Assembly (NCBI GenBank): GCA_024693365.1 | Contig: JAILLF010000017.1 | Coordinates: 1-64,000 of the forward strand | DNA from: Acetatifactor sp. | GTDB taxonomy: Bacteria; Bacillota; Clostridia; Lachnospirales; Lachnospiraceae | Direction of reading: 5' to 3' | DNA: 64,000 nt | Part shown: positions 8,771 to 18,112 of the stretch, in pieces | Layout of the letters: every line of letters starts with the position of its first letter | How positions within the stretch are numbered: the stretch's first letter is position 1 | Position numbers and translations under genes: made by a program | Notes under the pieces: model-generated | What the model saw: only the letters and a program-made list of their open reading frames with translations | The model's database searches: none | What the model was told of the DNA's origin: nothing

Positions 8771-9386
8771 GTCTCTTTTCCTCCTTTCCGATAAAGAAGG
8801 ATTTTAGCCACAACAGGAACCTACCGCCGAGCTTAAGGGCAGCTTTTGCGGCTAACAGGCTGGCCGAAAGGAACAGCATAAACAGACCCAGACACAAAAA
8901 CCCCCCGCCAATCACCATTCCGATCAAAGCCATGTTCTTGGCCATGGCCAACGGGATAACGCTGAGGAACAAAAAGACTGCCGCACAAAACAGAGCCAGA
9001 TCCACCGCAAATAAGGCGATCACAATGGCCCAAAGCACGACGTAGAGTGAAAAGATCAGGGATAATGCAGTGATCACGAGCGGAAACCACAGGGGGAACG
9101 TGAGGATCACCAAGGCAATCTTCCCACCGTTCACCGTCTTTTGAGGCTTCATCTTTTTCACAACGAGCTTCGTCAGGGGGATCTCTGACATCACCTGGGC
9201 CACGATCTCATCAACCGTTCCAAGCTTTGCCACCGCTTCTTCCTCCGGCACCCCGTCCGCCTTGTAATCCTCTATGATCTCGTCATAAAACGCCAGACGT
9301 TCCGCGACGTCCGTCTGTTCAAGACCGGCAAGACGCCTTTGTAATTCTGCCAAAAATACATTCTTTTTCAAGCTTGTCATCTCCAT
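8763..9386 (-). CDS. DUF1700 (HAAS domain) membrane protein
   Basis: The protein has 207 residues. The first 70 form the soluble HAAS-type helical domain (LAELQRRLAGL, FYDEIIEDY, AVAKLGTVDEIV), followed by about three to four hydrophobic segments between 90 and 190 and a basic tail. DUF1700 proteins pair with DUF4097 proteins, and here the two genes overlap by 8 bp. A role in sensing or transmitting a membrane signal is inferred from that partnership. The chosen ATG has no clear Shine-Dalgarno, and a second ATG lies two codons in. The PadR-type repressor usually found upstream is missing; a glycosyltransferase gene is there instead. Confidence 0.87.
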   Translation of the reverse strand: MEMTSLKKNVFLAELQRRLAGLEQTDVAERLAFYDEIIEDYKADGVPEEEAVAKLGTVDEIVAQVMSEIPLTKLVVKKMKPQKTVNGGKIALVILTFPLWFPLVITALSLIFSLYVVLWAIVIALFAVDLALFCAAVFLFLSVIPLAMAKNMALIGMVIGGGFLCLGLFMLFLSASLLAAKAALKLGGRFLLWLKSFFIGKEEKRRA

Positions 9387-9435
9387 AAGTCTTTATTGCT
9401 TTGAAGCAATTTCTCACGTCAAAAACCAGTGATAA

Positions 9436-11478
9436 TTATGAGATCCTAAGGGAAAAATCACTCTTATCCAATGAGAAATTAGGATTGTAATATGGATCCC
9501 CCGCATCCAGGACGGCCTTCCACTTCGTGCGGAACTGCTCAGATTCCTGATTGTATCTCTGCGCCTTTTCTCCCTGATCATCCAACCCGCGGGAAATGGA
9601 CTCAAAGTGATAGAGCTCCGCAAACGGCGTGAAGACGTTCAGCAGGCCTTTCTGTCGAAGCTTTAAGCAGAAATCCACGTCATTTAACGAGATGGCAAAG
9701 CCTTCATCCAAGCCACCCACTTCGTCATATAAGGACTTTTTCACCATCAGGCAGGCACCCGTGACGGCGCTGAAATTCTGCGCATAGCACAATCTCCCCA
9801 TGTAACCCAGGTTTTGCCTTGCCTGCTTATAATGGCAATGTCCCGCCGTTCTATGCGCCCCAAGCCCCAAGATCACGCCGGCATGCTGGATCGTGTGATC
9901 CCCATAGTAGAGCTTTGCTCCCACGGCACCCACGTCCTCGCGCTGAGCATACATGAGAAGCTCCTCCAGCCAATTTGCAGTGATCACCTGCGTGTCGTTG
10001 TTCAAAAGCAGCACGTACTCTCCCTCTGCATAAGACTCTCCAAGATTGTTGACGGCGGAGTAATTAAACTTACCCTCATAGGTCACAAGCTTGATCTTAC
10101 CGGGTGCCACGCTCTTTTCCCCTGCGCGAAGCATTTTCCCTGCGCCCTCCGCCGCGGAGTCTGTCAGCGCCTGTCCGTAATCATATCCAAGAAGCTTGGA
10201 ATAGTATTCCTTGATCTCCGTCGTTTCGCTGTTATTTTCCACGATAACGATTTCAAAATTATCGTACGTGGACTTCTCAAGAATGCTGGAAACGCAGCGC
10301 TCCAAATCCTCCAGATGATCTTTGTTCGGGATTACAATACTGATCTTGGGATGTCCCAGAATCTGATACTGAATGCGGAAAATCGTGGCAAAGGCCCTCG
10401 TGCTCGTGATCTGGAAATGGTCAAACCCGTGTTTCCTGAGATGTTCTGCAACGGCTCCCTTGGCTGCCGCGATCGCATAGGGCTTTGCTTCAATGCCAGA
10501 GGCAACGCTGCCCGCATGAGACCGCCAATAATACATAACCCGCGGCACGTGCACAATCTTCTTTGCATTGTCCGTAAGGCGAAGGATCATGTCATGATCC
10601 TGGCTTCCGTCAAACTGCGTGCGGAAGAGCTCCGTGCCGTCCAAAAGCTCTCTGGAAAAAACGCTGAAATGGCAGATATAATTGTTCGCGCGCAGATTGT
10701 CCGGCGCGTAATCCGGCTTAAAATGCAACGTTAGCATGTGATTCAAATCACCGCTCTTAAAGGTGATCTCATCACAGTAAAGATAGTCCGCCCCCTGCTC
10801 GTTGATGGCTTTTACGTATTCATAGAGTACGGACGGATGCAGCACGTCGTCATGGTCAAAAAGACCAATATATTCCCCCGTCGCCAAGGTGAGACATGCG
10901 TTGGTGTTTCCGGAAATACCCATGTTTTTCTCAAGCTTCTTGTAGACGATCCTGCCGTCTGCCTTCGCCGCGTATTCCCTACAGACCTCACCCACAAAAG
11001 CATGCTCGTCGTCAGATCCGTCCGCCAGGCAAAGTTCCCAGTTTGCATAGGTCTGCCCCGTCACGGACTCAATCATCTCTGCAAGAAACTCCTTCGGCGT
11101 ATTGTAAAGAGGCACGAGGATGCTGATCTTCACCATCCTTGGGAAGGTTGCGGCGCGCTCCGCGGCTGCCTGCTCCGGCGTGGGAAAACTTCCCGTGCCC
11201 AGGGCATGCATGGCTTTCTTCTCCAACTTCTTTTGATCAAGCTTTCGGAACACGCCCTTGATGCTTCCGCAATTCTTTAAGCGGTCTCTCTGCCGGATTC
11301 CCCAGTGCATGCACTTTCTGAGAGGTCCCGTCATTCTCCAAAGCACGTTGCCTTTGATCCTTCCGAGATTCCATTCCAGCTCTTCGTTTTTCATCTCGAG
11401 CTCTGAAAGCTTGCCCGCGAGCTCCGAACACTTTATTGCCTCTTTTTCATATAACTCTTTATAATCCAAATCCGCCAT
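9436..11478 (-). CDS. Tandem-domain GT2 glycosyltransferase with N-terminal coiled coil
   Basis: About 680 residues. A short coiled coil (about 5-40) is followed by two GT-A domains of family GT2. The first begins KISILVPLYNTP and has LFDHDD as metal site; the second begins ISIVIPNKDH and has LLLNNDTQV, VTGACLMV and NDVDFCLKL. I chose the ATG at 11478, with AAGGA 7 nt upstream; a TTG at 11514 and an ATG at 11496 are less well supported. Enzymes of this plan add two sugars or extend a polymer on the inner membrane face. With RfbA/RfbC and Wzm/Wzt nearby, elongation of a deoxyhexose-containing chain is plausible; donor and linkage cannot be read. Confidence 0.88.
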   Translation of the reverse strand: MADLDYKELYEKEAIKCSELAGKLSELEMKNEELEWNLGRIKGNVLWRMTGPLRKCMHWGIRQRDRLKNCGSIKGVFRKLDQKKLEKKAMHALGTGSFPTPEQAAAERAATFPRMVKISILVPLYNTPKEFLAEMIESVTGQTYANWELCLADGSDDEHAFVGEVCREYAAKADGRIVYKKLEKNMGISGNTNACLTLATGEYIGLFDHDDVLHPSVLYEYVKAINEQGADYLYCDEITFKSGDLNHMLTLHFKPDYAPDNLRANNYICHFSVFSRELLDGTELFRTQFDGSQDHDMILRLTDNAKKIVHVPRVMYYWRSHAGSVASGIEAKPYAIAAAKGAVAEHLRKHGFDHFQITSTRAFATIFRIQYQILGHPKISIVIPNKDHLEDLERCVSSILEKSTYDNFEIVIVENNSETTEIKEYYSKLLGYDYGQALTDSAAEGAGKMLRAGEKSVAPGKIKLVTYEGKFNYSAVNNLGESYAEGEYVLLLNNDTQVITANWLEELLMYAQREDVGAVGAKLYYGDHTIQHAGVILGLGAHRTAGHCHYKQARQNLGYMGRLCYAQNFSAVTGACLMVKKSLYDEVGGLDEGFAISLNDVDFCLKLRQKGLLNVFTPFAELYHFESISRGLDDQGEKAQRYNQESEQFRTKWKAVLDAGDPYYNPNFSLDKSDFSLRIS

Positions 11479-11518
11479 CGTTACGTCCTTTTTCATTTCG
11501 CCTGCCGCCTGCAAGCGA

Positions 11519-13447
11519 CTATTCCTTTATTTTTATTTCGCTCCCGCTCCAGTAAAAAAGCTTCAGCCTTCCCGCCATTCGCTTAGCCAGGCATCCCACG
11601 CGGTACCTGCCTGCCGGAAGCGTTCCCTTCGTCAGACAGATCCAAAAGCCGCTCAGCGCCACGTGCTTTTGATCTTCCATCCGCTCCTCCAAATCAGGCC
11701 GGTACTGAGAACGCAGCTTAATCTGAAAGCGCTCGCCCGAATCCTTTTCCAAGATAAGGTATCGTTCATAGCAGGCATTGTCATCCCCTAAAACCACGGC
11801 ATAACCCAGCATTTCCCCGCCACGCTCTTCTTCCACGCAGACCTTCAGGCAGGGATCCATGCGGATTCCCTCAATCTCCCCAATCGGCATGGGCGTCACG
11901 ATCTGCAGCCCGTTATTCATCGTCTCATATGCCGGCCGGATGCGCGTGTCCGTGGATTGCCTGCTCAGATAATCCGAAAAATAAGGATCCACGTTCTTTA
12001 GTTCCGGGAAACGCTGATAAAGCATTTTCTGTTCCACCAACAGTCGCTCCCTCTTTTTCTCATCCGCATCACTCCCGCGCGTTAACGATTCATGGTGATA
12101 TGCAAATGCATCACAGGTCACGACGTTGCGATATCCCAGCTCATACAATCGAAATCCCAGCGCGACGTCATTATAGGCCACCGCCAATTCCTCGTAGAAA
12201 CCGCCTGCTTCCCAAAAAACCTCAGCCCTAAGCATCACACATGCGGCGGAGACCGCCAACACGTTCCACCAGCCGCGGTTTCTGCCGAAATAATGCTCCT
12301 CCCTGTCATCCAGAAAAAGGAGCTTATGCACCGGTCCCGTGGGCAGGTTTGTGATCCCCACGTGCTGGATCAGGGTGGAATCCGGATAAAACAATTTCAG
12401 GCCAACGCTCCCGACACCCGGACGCGCCGCCAGCATCATCATCTGATCCAGACGACTCTCCGGCAAAAGCTCCACGTCATCGTTCAGGAAAAGCAAATAC
12501 TTTCCCATTGCCCGTTCCGCTCCCAGATTGCACATCCTTGAAAAGTTAAATTCCATCGGCTCGTAAAGATACGTCACGTCCGGGATTTTTTCCAGCCGTT
12601 CGCGATTTTCTTTGGTACTGCCATTATCTACAATGATCACTTCCAAGCCAGGGTGTTCTACGCTTTCCGGTCCCTCCGCCGGTATTCCGTACGCCCTTTT
12701 TAGAGCCTTAAGACAGTTCTCCATCAGCTCCGGATGATCCTTTGTCAATACGATCACGGAGAGAAGGTCCGCCGGCGGATCCTGCATGCGCCTGTGTCCC
12801 GTTGCGGGATCGGCAAAAGCCAGAAACCGTTCCAGACTGCTGCAATGATACAGGATTCCGGGCAAATGCGCAATGGAACCTCGTCCTCTCTCCCAACCGC
12901 CGGCTCTTTCGCACAGGGTTCTCACCATCTCCCTGTAGGCCTCATCCGGCGTTTCATTTACGAAGATCAGCGCATATTCCTCATTCTTCTTGGATCTGCC
13001 CTCAGCCTCGCTCTCAACCTCTGAGACCTGAAATGGTCCTAAAATCTCCTTCCAGTCCGCATACTTTGCCAAAAAGGTTTTTCGAAAGGCAATCAGGCTT
13101 CCAAGATAAAAACAATTCTCCAGACGTTCCGGAGACCAATCCGGCCGAAACCACGGATGGCTTAGCGTTCCGTCCTTCTGCCTCGCGTCTTCATCCCCGT
13201 ACAGAATCAAAACCTGCGGATGGCGTGCAAAATAAGACTGCATGGCAAAAAGAGACCGGTTGCCAAAATACCCTTCCGTCGTCACGGGTAAACCTTCCTC
13301 ATGTTCCAGATCTTCCTGCACGTCCTGGGCATGCTCTTGCCAAAAGAGCCACTTTTCATAATTTCCCCGCATGGACTGCAGCTCTGCATCATAGTTTATG
13401 ATCCTGGGTAACTCGCCCAGCCTTTTGATCATTCCTTTTACGCCCAA
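11519..13447 (-). CDS. GT2 glycosyltransferase with a degenerate first domain and beta-rich C terminus
   Basis: The protein has 642 residues. Residues about 230-480 form a good GT2 domain starting LLSVIVLTKDHPE, with LLFLNDDVELL as metal site and VSAACVMLRAEVF further on. The first 230 residues look like the second half only of another GT2 domain: LYGDEDARQKDGT and FRPDWSPERLENC match the equivalent region of the neighbour's first domain, but the nucleotide-binding start is missing. The last 100 residues are probably a beta sandwich. The start is a TTG at 13447 with GAGAGGG 7 nt upstream. It is co-directional with the tandem GT2 gene, 40 bp away, so the two probably act together in chain assembly. 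Confidence 0.85.
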   Translation of the reverse strand: MGVKGMIKRLGELPRIINYDAELQSMRGNYEKWLFWQEHAQDVQEDLEHEEGLPVTTEGYFGNRSLFAMQSYFARHPQVLILYGDEDARQKDGTLSHPWFRPDWSPERLENCFYLGSLIAFRKTFLAKYADWKEILGPFQVSEVESEAEGRSKKNEEYALIFVNETPDEAYREMVRTLCERAGGWERGRGSIAHLPGILYHCSSLERFLAFADPATGHRRMQDPPADLLSVIVLTKDHPELMENCLKALKRAYGIPAEGPESVEHPGLEVIIVDNGSTKENRERLEKIPDVTYLYEPMEFNFSRMCNLGAERAMGKYLLFLNDDVELLPESRLDQMMMLAARPGVGSVGLKLFYPDSTLIQHVGITNLPTGPVHKLLFLDDREEHYFGRNRGWWNVLAVSAACVMLRAEVFWEAGGFYEELAVAYNDVALGFRLYELGYRNVVTCDAFAYHHESLTRGSDADEKKRERLLVEQKMLYQRFPELKNVDPYFSDYLSRQSTDTRIRPAYETMNNGLQIVTPMPIGEIEGIRMDPCLKVCVEEERGGEMLGYAVVLGDDNACYERYLILEKDSGERFQIKLRSQYRPDLEERMEDQKHVALSGFWICLTKGTLPAGRYRVGCLAKRMAGRLKLFYWSGSEIKIKE

Positions 13448-13519
13448 TTGCCCACCCTCTCAGCTTGATAACCCACACCGCCAAACTCTTAGCTCTTACG
13501 CCGTCCTTCCGACTCGTTT

Positions 13520-14560
13520 CTAACTCTTAACGCAATACCTCATTTTCGTAGACTTTGCCCGGGGATTCCGGAAGATCTCCTCTGCGCCCGGACGGATCAC
13601 GTCCCTGGAAACCTCCGCATAAACTCCTTCCCGCTCCAATTCCTTGAAGGATTTTTTCACCAGCCTGTCTTCCCCCGAATGAAACGTCAGGATGGCAACG
13701 CGCCCGCCCGGGTTTAAGATTCCGGGGAGCTTTTCCAAAAAGGCATATAATGCCTCAAACTCGCTGTTCACGTCAATGCGAAGCGCCTGGAAACACCTTT
13801 GGCAGGCTTTCTTTTGCTCCTCCTCGCGTTCCTTTGCAGGCAAAAACGCAAGGGCGTCGCGGATCGCATCCCGAAGGTCAAAGGTCGTCTCCACGGGCTT
13901 GCCGGACGCACGCCTTCGAAATATCTGATTGGTGATCTTCTCCGCATATGGTTCATCGGAATTCTCCACAAGGAGCCCCGTCAGTTCTTCCTTTGTCAGT
14001 TCCTTCAGTCTCTCTGCCGCGCTGACACCCTCCCTGGGATTCATCCGAAGATCCAGCGGTGCGTTGATCTTGTAGGAAAAGCCTCTCGACGGATCATCAA
14101 TCTGCATGGAGGACACGCCAAGATCCGCCAGCACAAAATCAAATTTCCCCTGCTCCTTCGCCACTTCATCAATCTTAGCAAAGTTCACAAGCTTCACCGT
14201 AAGGAGTTCCTCGCCGTACCCATCCGTGCGAAGACGCTCCAAGGTCTTTGCGGACTCGATCGGATCCACGTCCAGCGCCGTGAGGTGTCCCTTCCCCTGC
14301 AGCCTATCCAGCATGGCCCTGGCGTGTCCGCCATAGCCAAGCGTGGCGTCAAGTCCCCGCTGCCCCGGCTGGATCTGCAGGAAATCCAAAATCTCCTGCA
14401 CCATAATGGAGATATGCATGCCCGCCGGCGTGCTTCCCTTCCCCATCACCTTCCGGACGGTGTCTTTGTACTTCTCCGGCTGACGTTCTTTATATTTTTC
14501 TTCAAACCGTTTCGGATGCGTCCCGGAATAATGGGGACGCCTCTTGTGTTCCTGTTCCAT
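13520..14560 (-). CDS. rsmH: RsmH-like 16S rRNA (cytosine-N4)-methyltransferase paralogue
   Basis: The protein has 346 residues. The family landmarks are clear: DATLGYGGHA (SAM site), ADLGVSSMQIDDPSRGFSY, PLDLRMNP, FQALRIDVN and TFHSGEDR. RsmH methylates N4 of C1402 in 16S rRNA. Differences from the usual enzyme are an N-terminal extension of about 50 basic residues and HSGEDR where RsmH normally has HSLEDR. The gene lies in a polysaccharide region rather than the mra/dcw cell-division cluster, so it may be a second copy; the rest of the genome is needed to tell. The ATG follows AGAGGAT at 3-5 nt. Its flanking genes are functionally unrelated glycan genes. Confidence 0.87.
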   Translation of the reverse strand: MEQEHKRRPHYSGTHPKRFEEKYKERQPEKYKDTVRKVMGKGSTPAGMHISIMVQEILDFLQIQPGQRGLDATLGYGGHARAMLDRLQGKGHLTALDVDPIESAKTLERLRTDGYGEELLTVKLVNFAKIDEVAKEQGKFDFVLADLGVSSMQIDDPSRGFSYKINAPLDLRMNPREGVSAAERLKELTKEELTGLLVENSDEPYAEKITNQIFRRRASGKPVETTFDLRDAIRDALAFLPAKEREEEQKKACQRCFQALRIDVNSEFEALYAFLEKLPGILNPGGRVAILTFHSGEDRLVKKSFKELEREGVYAEVSRDVIRPGAEEIFRNPRAKSTKMRYCVKS

Positions 14561-14632
14561 CTTATCCTCTCACGGAGTGCTGTTTTTTCAAGTGACGTTT
14601 TCAAACGGCAATCATTCCGGTTTGCCGTTTTC

Positions 14633-16720
14633 TTAGAATCGCAGATGCTTCGCCAGAGCGCCGCAGAGATCCTCCGCCGCATTCTGTGGTATTCTCGTGA
14701 CCTCAAGCGAGGCATAGAGAATGTTTTCAGCCTGAGGCGAGAGCATTTCAAGGTTGATCCCGAGATTGGGATCCGGCGTCGGGAAGACAATGCTCGGCAG
14801 TTCTCCCCCGCTGCTTCGCCCATTGACAAGAAGTACTTTCTTTTTCTCTAAGGGCACGCGCTCGCCGTTAAAGGTCATTTCCAGTACCTTGACCACGCAG
14901 GAATCCATGATGGGATCAATCCGAAGCGTTTTTACGTCGCCGCCCACTTTCAGTTCCAGCTCGATCTGTCTGTCGCTGACAAAGGCCTCTGGAACGAAAT
15001 AGGACTGATCCTCCTTGTATCCGTTGCCATGATCTTCATAAATCTGCACGCGGAAAATCTGTTCCGCGTCCTGATAGCTTTCAATCAGCTTCCAGGGCTT
15101 GATGATCTTCTTGCCGATCCTCTCGCGCATCTTTGCCATGGAGAGCTTCTGCCCCTCCACGTATTTCTGGAAATCCTGCTCCTGCTTGCGATAGGCATCC
15201 GCCTCTTCCGGCGTGACCTTTAGCTCCCCCATCACCCAGTCCATGGGCAGACGCTCGCGTTTTTCATCCTCCAATAGATAACAGTAGATCGCGCGGAATG
15301 CCAATTCCCGCGTCTCCATCGCCTTGCCAAAGGTCCATTCGTAATCGATGAGCGTCCAGTTATCCCCGTCCACCAAAATATTCGAAAATACCAAGTCAAA
15401 GTCCGTAACGGGCGCATCAGAATGATAATCGATCCTGCGAAGATATTCTTTGAAAAGCCTTTTGAATTCTTCCTCATCCCCGCGATCCAAAGCCTTGTCC
15501 AAGAGCGAAGCCAGCGTCACGCCCTTTGCAAATTCAAACTCTGCACAGGGAAGGCCGTCCGCCTCTGCCGGCTTACACGCGTTAACAATCAGCTCCCCGC
15601 CCTCAAATCGCTCCTTCAGACTCTCACAGGCTCCCGCCATGGCACTCACGTGTTCCGCGGCATCCTCGCAAAGAGGGCGCTTTCTGACGATCCGCTCCGG
15701 CGACGCCAAGATCTCCGTGCAGATCTGAAACTGCGGCGCCCTGTCATTCGAATATCTTACGTATTCCGTAGCATAGTCTGGTCCGAGAACCACCAAAAAG
15801 GAATTGGAAAAGATGGGGAACAGACCGTCCTCCGAAATGCCGTCGAAGGCATTTTTCTCATCAAACAAAAGGATCCTGTCCCTGTCAAAATTTCGCAGAT
15901 TGTTCGAAAGCTCGCCCTTTCCCGGAAGCCTTTTGTCGCTATAGAGCGTCGTCATGAACTTGTAATCCGGATAGGGATAGTAAAAGTGGTACTCCGTCAC
16001 GCCCGCGTCCTGAAAAATCTTCTCCAAACCCTTTTTACTAAAGGTTCTTGCATGTCCTCCGTCCACGTAATTCGTGATCCCGGAAAAATACGTGCCGAGG
16101 TGATCCTCCTTACATCCCGCAAAATACTTCAGTCCCAGCTTATTTTCTATGGCAATGATGATACGGCCTCCCGGCTTTAAGTGGGACTTTATGATCTTTA
16201 GGAAATCAACAAAGGGCGTCTCCCCGCCAACGTAGCTGATGCCGTACTCAAATACGCCAATCAGACAGATCAGGTCGAAATCCCGATCTAATTCCGGCTC
16301 CACGTCCGTGAAATTCCCCACCTTGATCGTAAGGTTCTCACAATCCGAATGACGATAGGCATTGATCCTGCTGCGCATTCTGGACAGATCCACGCAGGTG
16401 ACGCTTGCCGCCTTCTTCACAAGTGCTCCCGCGATGGCGCCGCAACCGCTGCCGAGATCCAGAACCTTGTCCGTCTTCTTCACGGGGACCCACTCCAAAA
16501 TATTCTCTCTTTGCTTTGAGAAGTGATACAGAATGGGCCAGCTGCCTCTCTCATCGATCACCTTGCCATATTCCACGGGCGAAAGATCCCTGGCAATCTT
16601 TAAGAGTTCCTCCTCCACTGCGCCGTCACTGTACAGATCTTCGCCGGGATACTTGGAGAGATCCAGCACGACCTTTCCTATGGTCTCATTCGTAAACGTT
16701 TTCTTTTCTGCTTCGCTCAT
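14633..16720 (-). CDS. Methyltransferase/kinase-like fusion, possible WbdD-type chain-capping protein
   Basis: The protein has 695 residues. Residues 55-250 are a class I SAM methyltransferase with VLDLGSGCGA at 86-95. Residues 310-480 look like a protein-kinase/APH fold: VRK (345-347) as candidate beta-3 lysine, a hinge-like FEFAKGVTLASLL, DFDLVFSNIL (440-449) resembling the catalytic loop, and IDYEW (458-462) in the metal-binding DFG position. A charged helical stretch (505-545) and a beta-rich end (550-680) follow. This order matches WbdD of E. coli O9a, which phosphorylates and methylates the chain end and so sets length. The adjacent gene, 3 bp away, is Wzt with a glycan-binding domain, the partner of such caps. 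Domain identification is by motif only. Confidence 0.72.
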   Translation of the reverse strand: MSEAEKKTFTNETIGKVVLDLSKYPGEDLYSDGAVEEELLKIARDLSPVEYGKVIDERGSWPILYHFSKQRENILEWVPVKKTDKVLDLGSGCGAIAGALVKKAASVTCVDLSRMRSRINAYRHSDCENLTIKVGNFTDVEPELDRDFDLICLIGVFEYGISYVGGETPFVDFLKIIKSHLKPGGRIIIAIENKLGLKYFAGCKEDHLGTYFSGITNYVDGGHARTFSKKGLEKIFQDAGVTEYHFYYPYPDYKFMTTLYSDKRLPGKGELSNNLRNFDRDRILLFDEKNAFDGISEDGLFPIFSNSFLVVLGPDYATEYVRYSNDRAPQFQICTEILASPERIVRKRPLCEDAAEHVSAMAGACESLKERFEGGELIVNACKPAEADGLPCAEFEFAKGVTLASLLDKALDRGDEEEFKRLFKEYLRRIDYHSDAPVTDFDLVFSNILVDGDNWTLIDYEWTFGKAMETRELAFRAIYCYLLEDEKRERLPMDWVMGELKVTPEEADAYRKQEQDFQKYVEGQKLSMAKMRERIGKKIIKPWKLIESYQDAEQIFRVQIYEDHGNGYKEDQSYFVPEAFVSDRQIELELKVGGDVKTLRIDPIMDSCVVKVLEMTFNGERVPLEKKKVLLVNGRSSGGELPSIVFPTPDPNLGINLEMLSPQAENILYASLEVTRIPQNAAEDLCGALAKHLRF

Positions 16721-16723
16721 CCT

Positions 16724-18100
16724 TTAAGCGTCCTTCACTACAATTTTGGAATTCATGTCATAGAAACCTACGGTATTCTTATCTGACACAATCGTCATGT
16801 TTATAATGTCATACAGGCGGTGATACACCTGGAACACGTCGCCGTCATATCCCGTCACGCCCAGTGATAACAAGTACTCTCCGCCTTGTAGGTCTGCCTT
16901 CTGTGTGAACGTAATCTCCTTCACCTGGCCTGCTTCCACGCCGTCCAAGAATGCCTTCTCCAGCATGGTGTTCGTCCCGGTGATCTCCGTCCCACGCACG
17001 TTCTTCACCGTGAAAGCAAAGATGGGCGCGGTTAGTTTTTCCTGAAATTTCACCTTCAGGTGCAGCGTAAACTCAGAACCCTTTAGAAGCGTGCTGGTGC
17101 GTGTGCCGTGCTCATCCGTCAGGTAATACTCCTCGATCCTGGCCTTGCCGTCACCATACTCCAGCGCATTGGGGTTCGTTCCGTTCGCACCCTCAAACGC
17201 TTCGTCCAGCGCTTCCGCCGTCGTTCCCTTGGATCCCCCTGCCTTATATTGTCCGACCAGCACCTGCTTATACGCGTCGATCATCTCCTTCGGGCTGCCA
17301 ACGCCCAGAAGCGTCCCCTTATTCAGCAGGAACACCCGGTCGCAATACTTTGCAATGCTGCTGAGGTCATGGCTGACGAAAACAATCGTCTTTCCCATTG
17401 CCTTGAATTCTTCAAACTTATGATAGCACTTCGACTGGAAGAAAACGTCTCCCACGGACAGCGCCTCATCCACGATCAGGATTTCCGGCTCAATGTTGAT
17501 GGCCACGGCAAAGGCCAAGCGCACAAACATGCCGCTGGAATAAGTCTTTACTGGCTGATATACGTAATCCCCAATGTCCGCAAACTCCAATATGGCAGGG
17601 AGCTTTTCATCGATCTCTTTTTCAGAAAAGCCCATCATGGTACCGTTTAGATACACGTTCTCCACGCCGCTGTACTCGGGGTTAAAGCCAGCCCCAAGCT
17701 CAAGCAATGCGGAAATTCTTCCGTTGACGGTCACCTCGCCGGAGGTCGGATGCAGCACGCCCGTAATGATCTTCAGGATGGTCGATTTCCCGGAACCGTT
17801 CGTTCCAATGATCCCGACCGTCTCTCCCTTATGCACGTCCATGTTGACGCCGTTAAGGGCATAGTGAAGCTTATACGTCCCGCGCCCCAGTCCAAAAGCG
17901 TCCTTCACGCGGTCACGCATCTTGTCGTACAGCTTATAAACTTTCACGACGTCCTTGACCTGGATCGCCGTCTCTTCTTCCTTTTTCAAGTTCTTCTCAT
18001 CATCCATGCCAACCGAAATCCCCTGTGTCTCCATACTCAACGATTCCCTGCCGTTTTTTCGCAAGTCTTTCCAACACCTCAAAGTGACGATGCGTCCCAT
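16724..18100 (-). CDS. wzt: ABC transporter ATP-binding protein Wzt with C-terminal glycan-binding domain
   Basis: 458 residues from the first ATG; a start at 18034 (residue 23) is equally possible, as neither has a strong ribosome site. Walker A GTNGSGKST is at 99-107, the degenerate signature YSSGM at 187-191 and Walker B ILIVDEA at 207-213, typical of O-antigen/teichoic-acid exporters. Residues about 310-458 form a beta-sandwich of the Wzt C-terminal type, which in O8/O9a systems binds the modified non-reducing end of the exported chain. It sits between Wzm and the methyltransferase/kinase-like gene. Its expected job is energising export of lipid-linked polysaccharide, selecting capped chains. 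Confidence 0.92.
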   Translation of the reverse strand: MGRIVTLRCWKDLRKNGRESLSMETQGISVGMDDEKNLKKEEETAIQVKDVVKVYKLYDKMRDRVKDAFGLGRGTYKLHYALNGVNMDVHKGETVGIIGTNGSGKSTILKIITGVLHPTSGEVTVNGRISALLELGAGFNPEYSGVENVYLNGTMMGFSEKEIDEKLPAILEFADIGDYVYQPVKTYSSGMFVRLAFAVAINIEPEILIVDEALSVGDVFFQSKCYHKFEEFKAMGKTIVFVSHDLSSIAKYCDRVFLLNKGTLLGVGSPKEMIDAYKQVLVGQYKAGGSKGTTAEALDEAFEGANGTNPNALEYGDGKARIEEYYLTDEHGTRTSTLLKGSEFTLHLKVKFQEKLTAPIFAFTVKNVRGTEITGTNTMLEKAFLDGVEAGQVKEITFTQKADLQGGEYLLSLGVTGYDGDVFQVYHRLYDIINMTIVSDKNTVGFYDMNSKIVVKDA

Positions 18101-18112
18101 CTTCCCGAGAAC

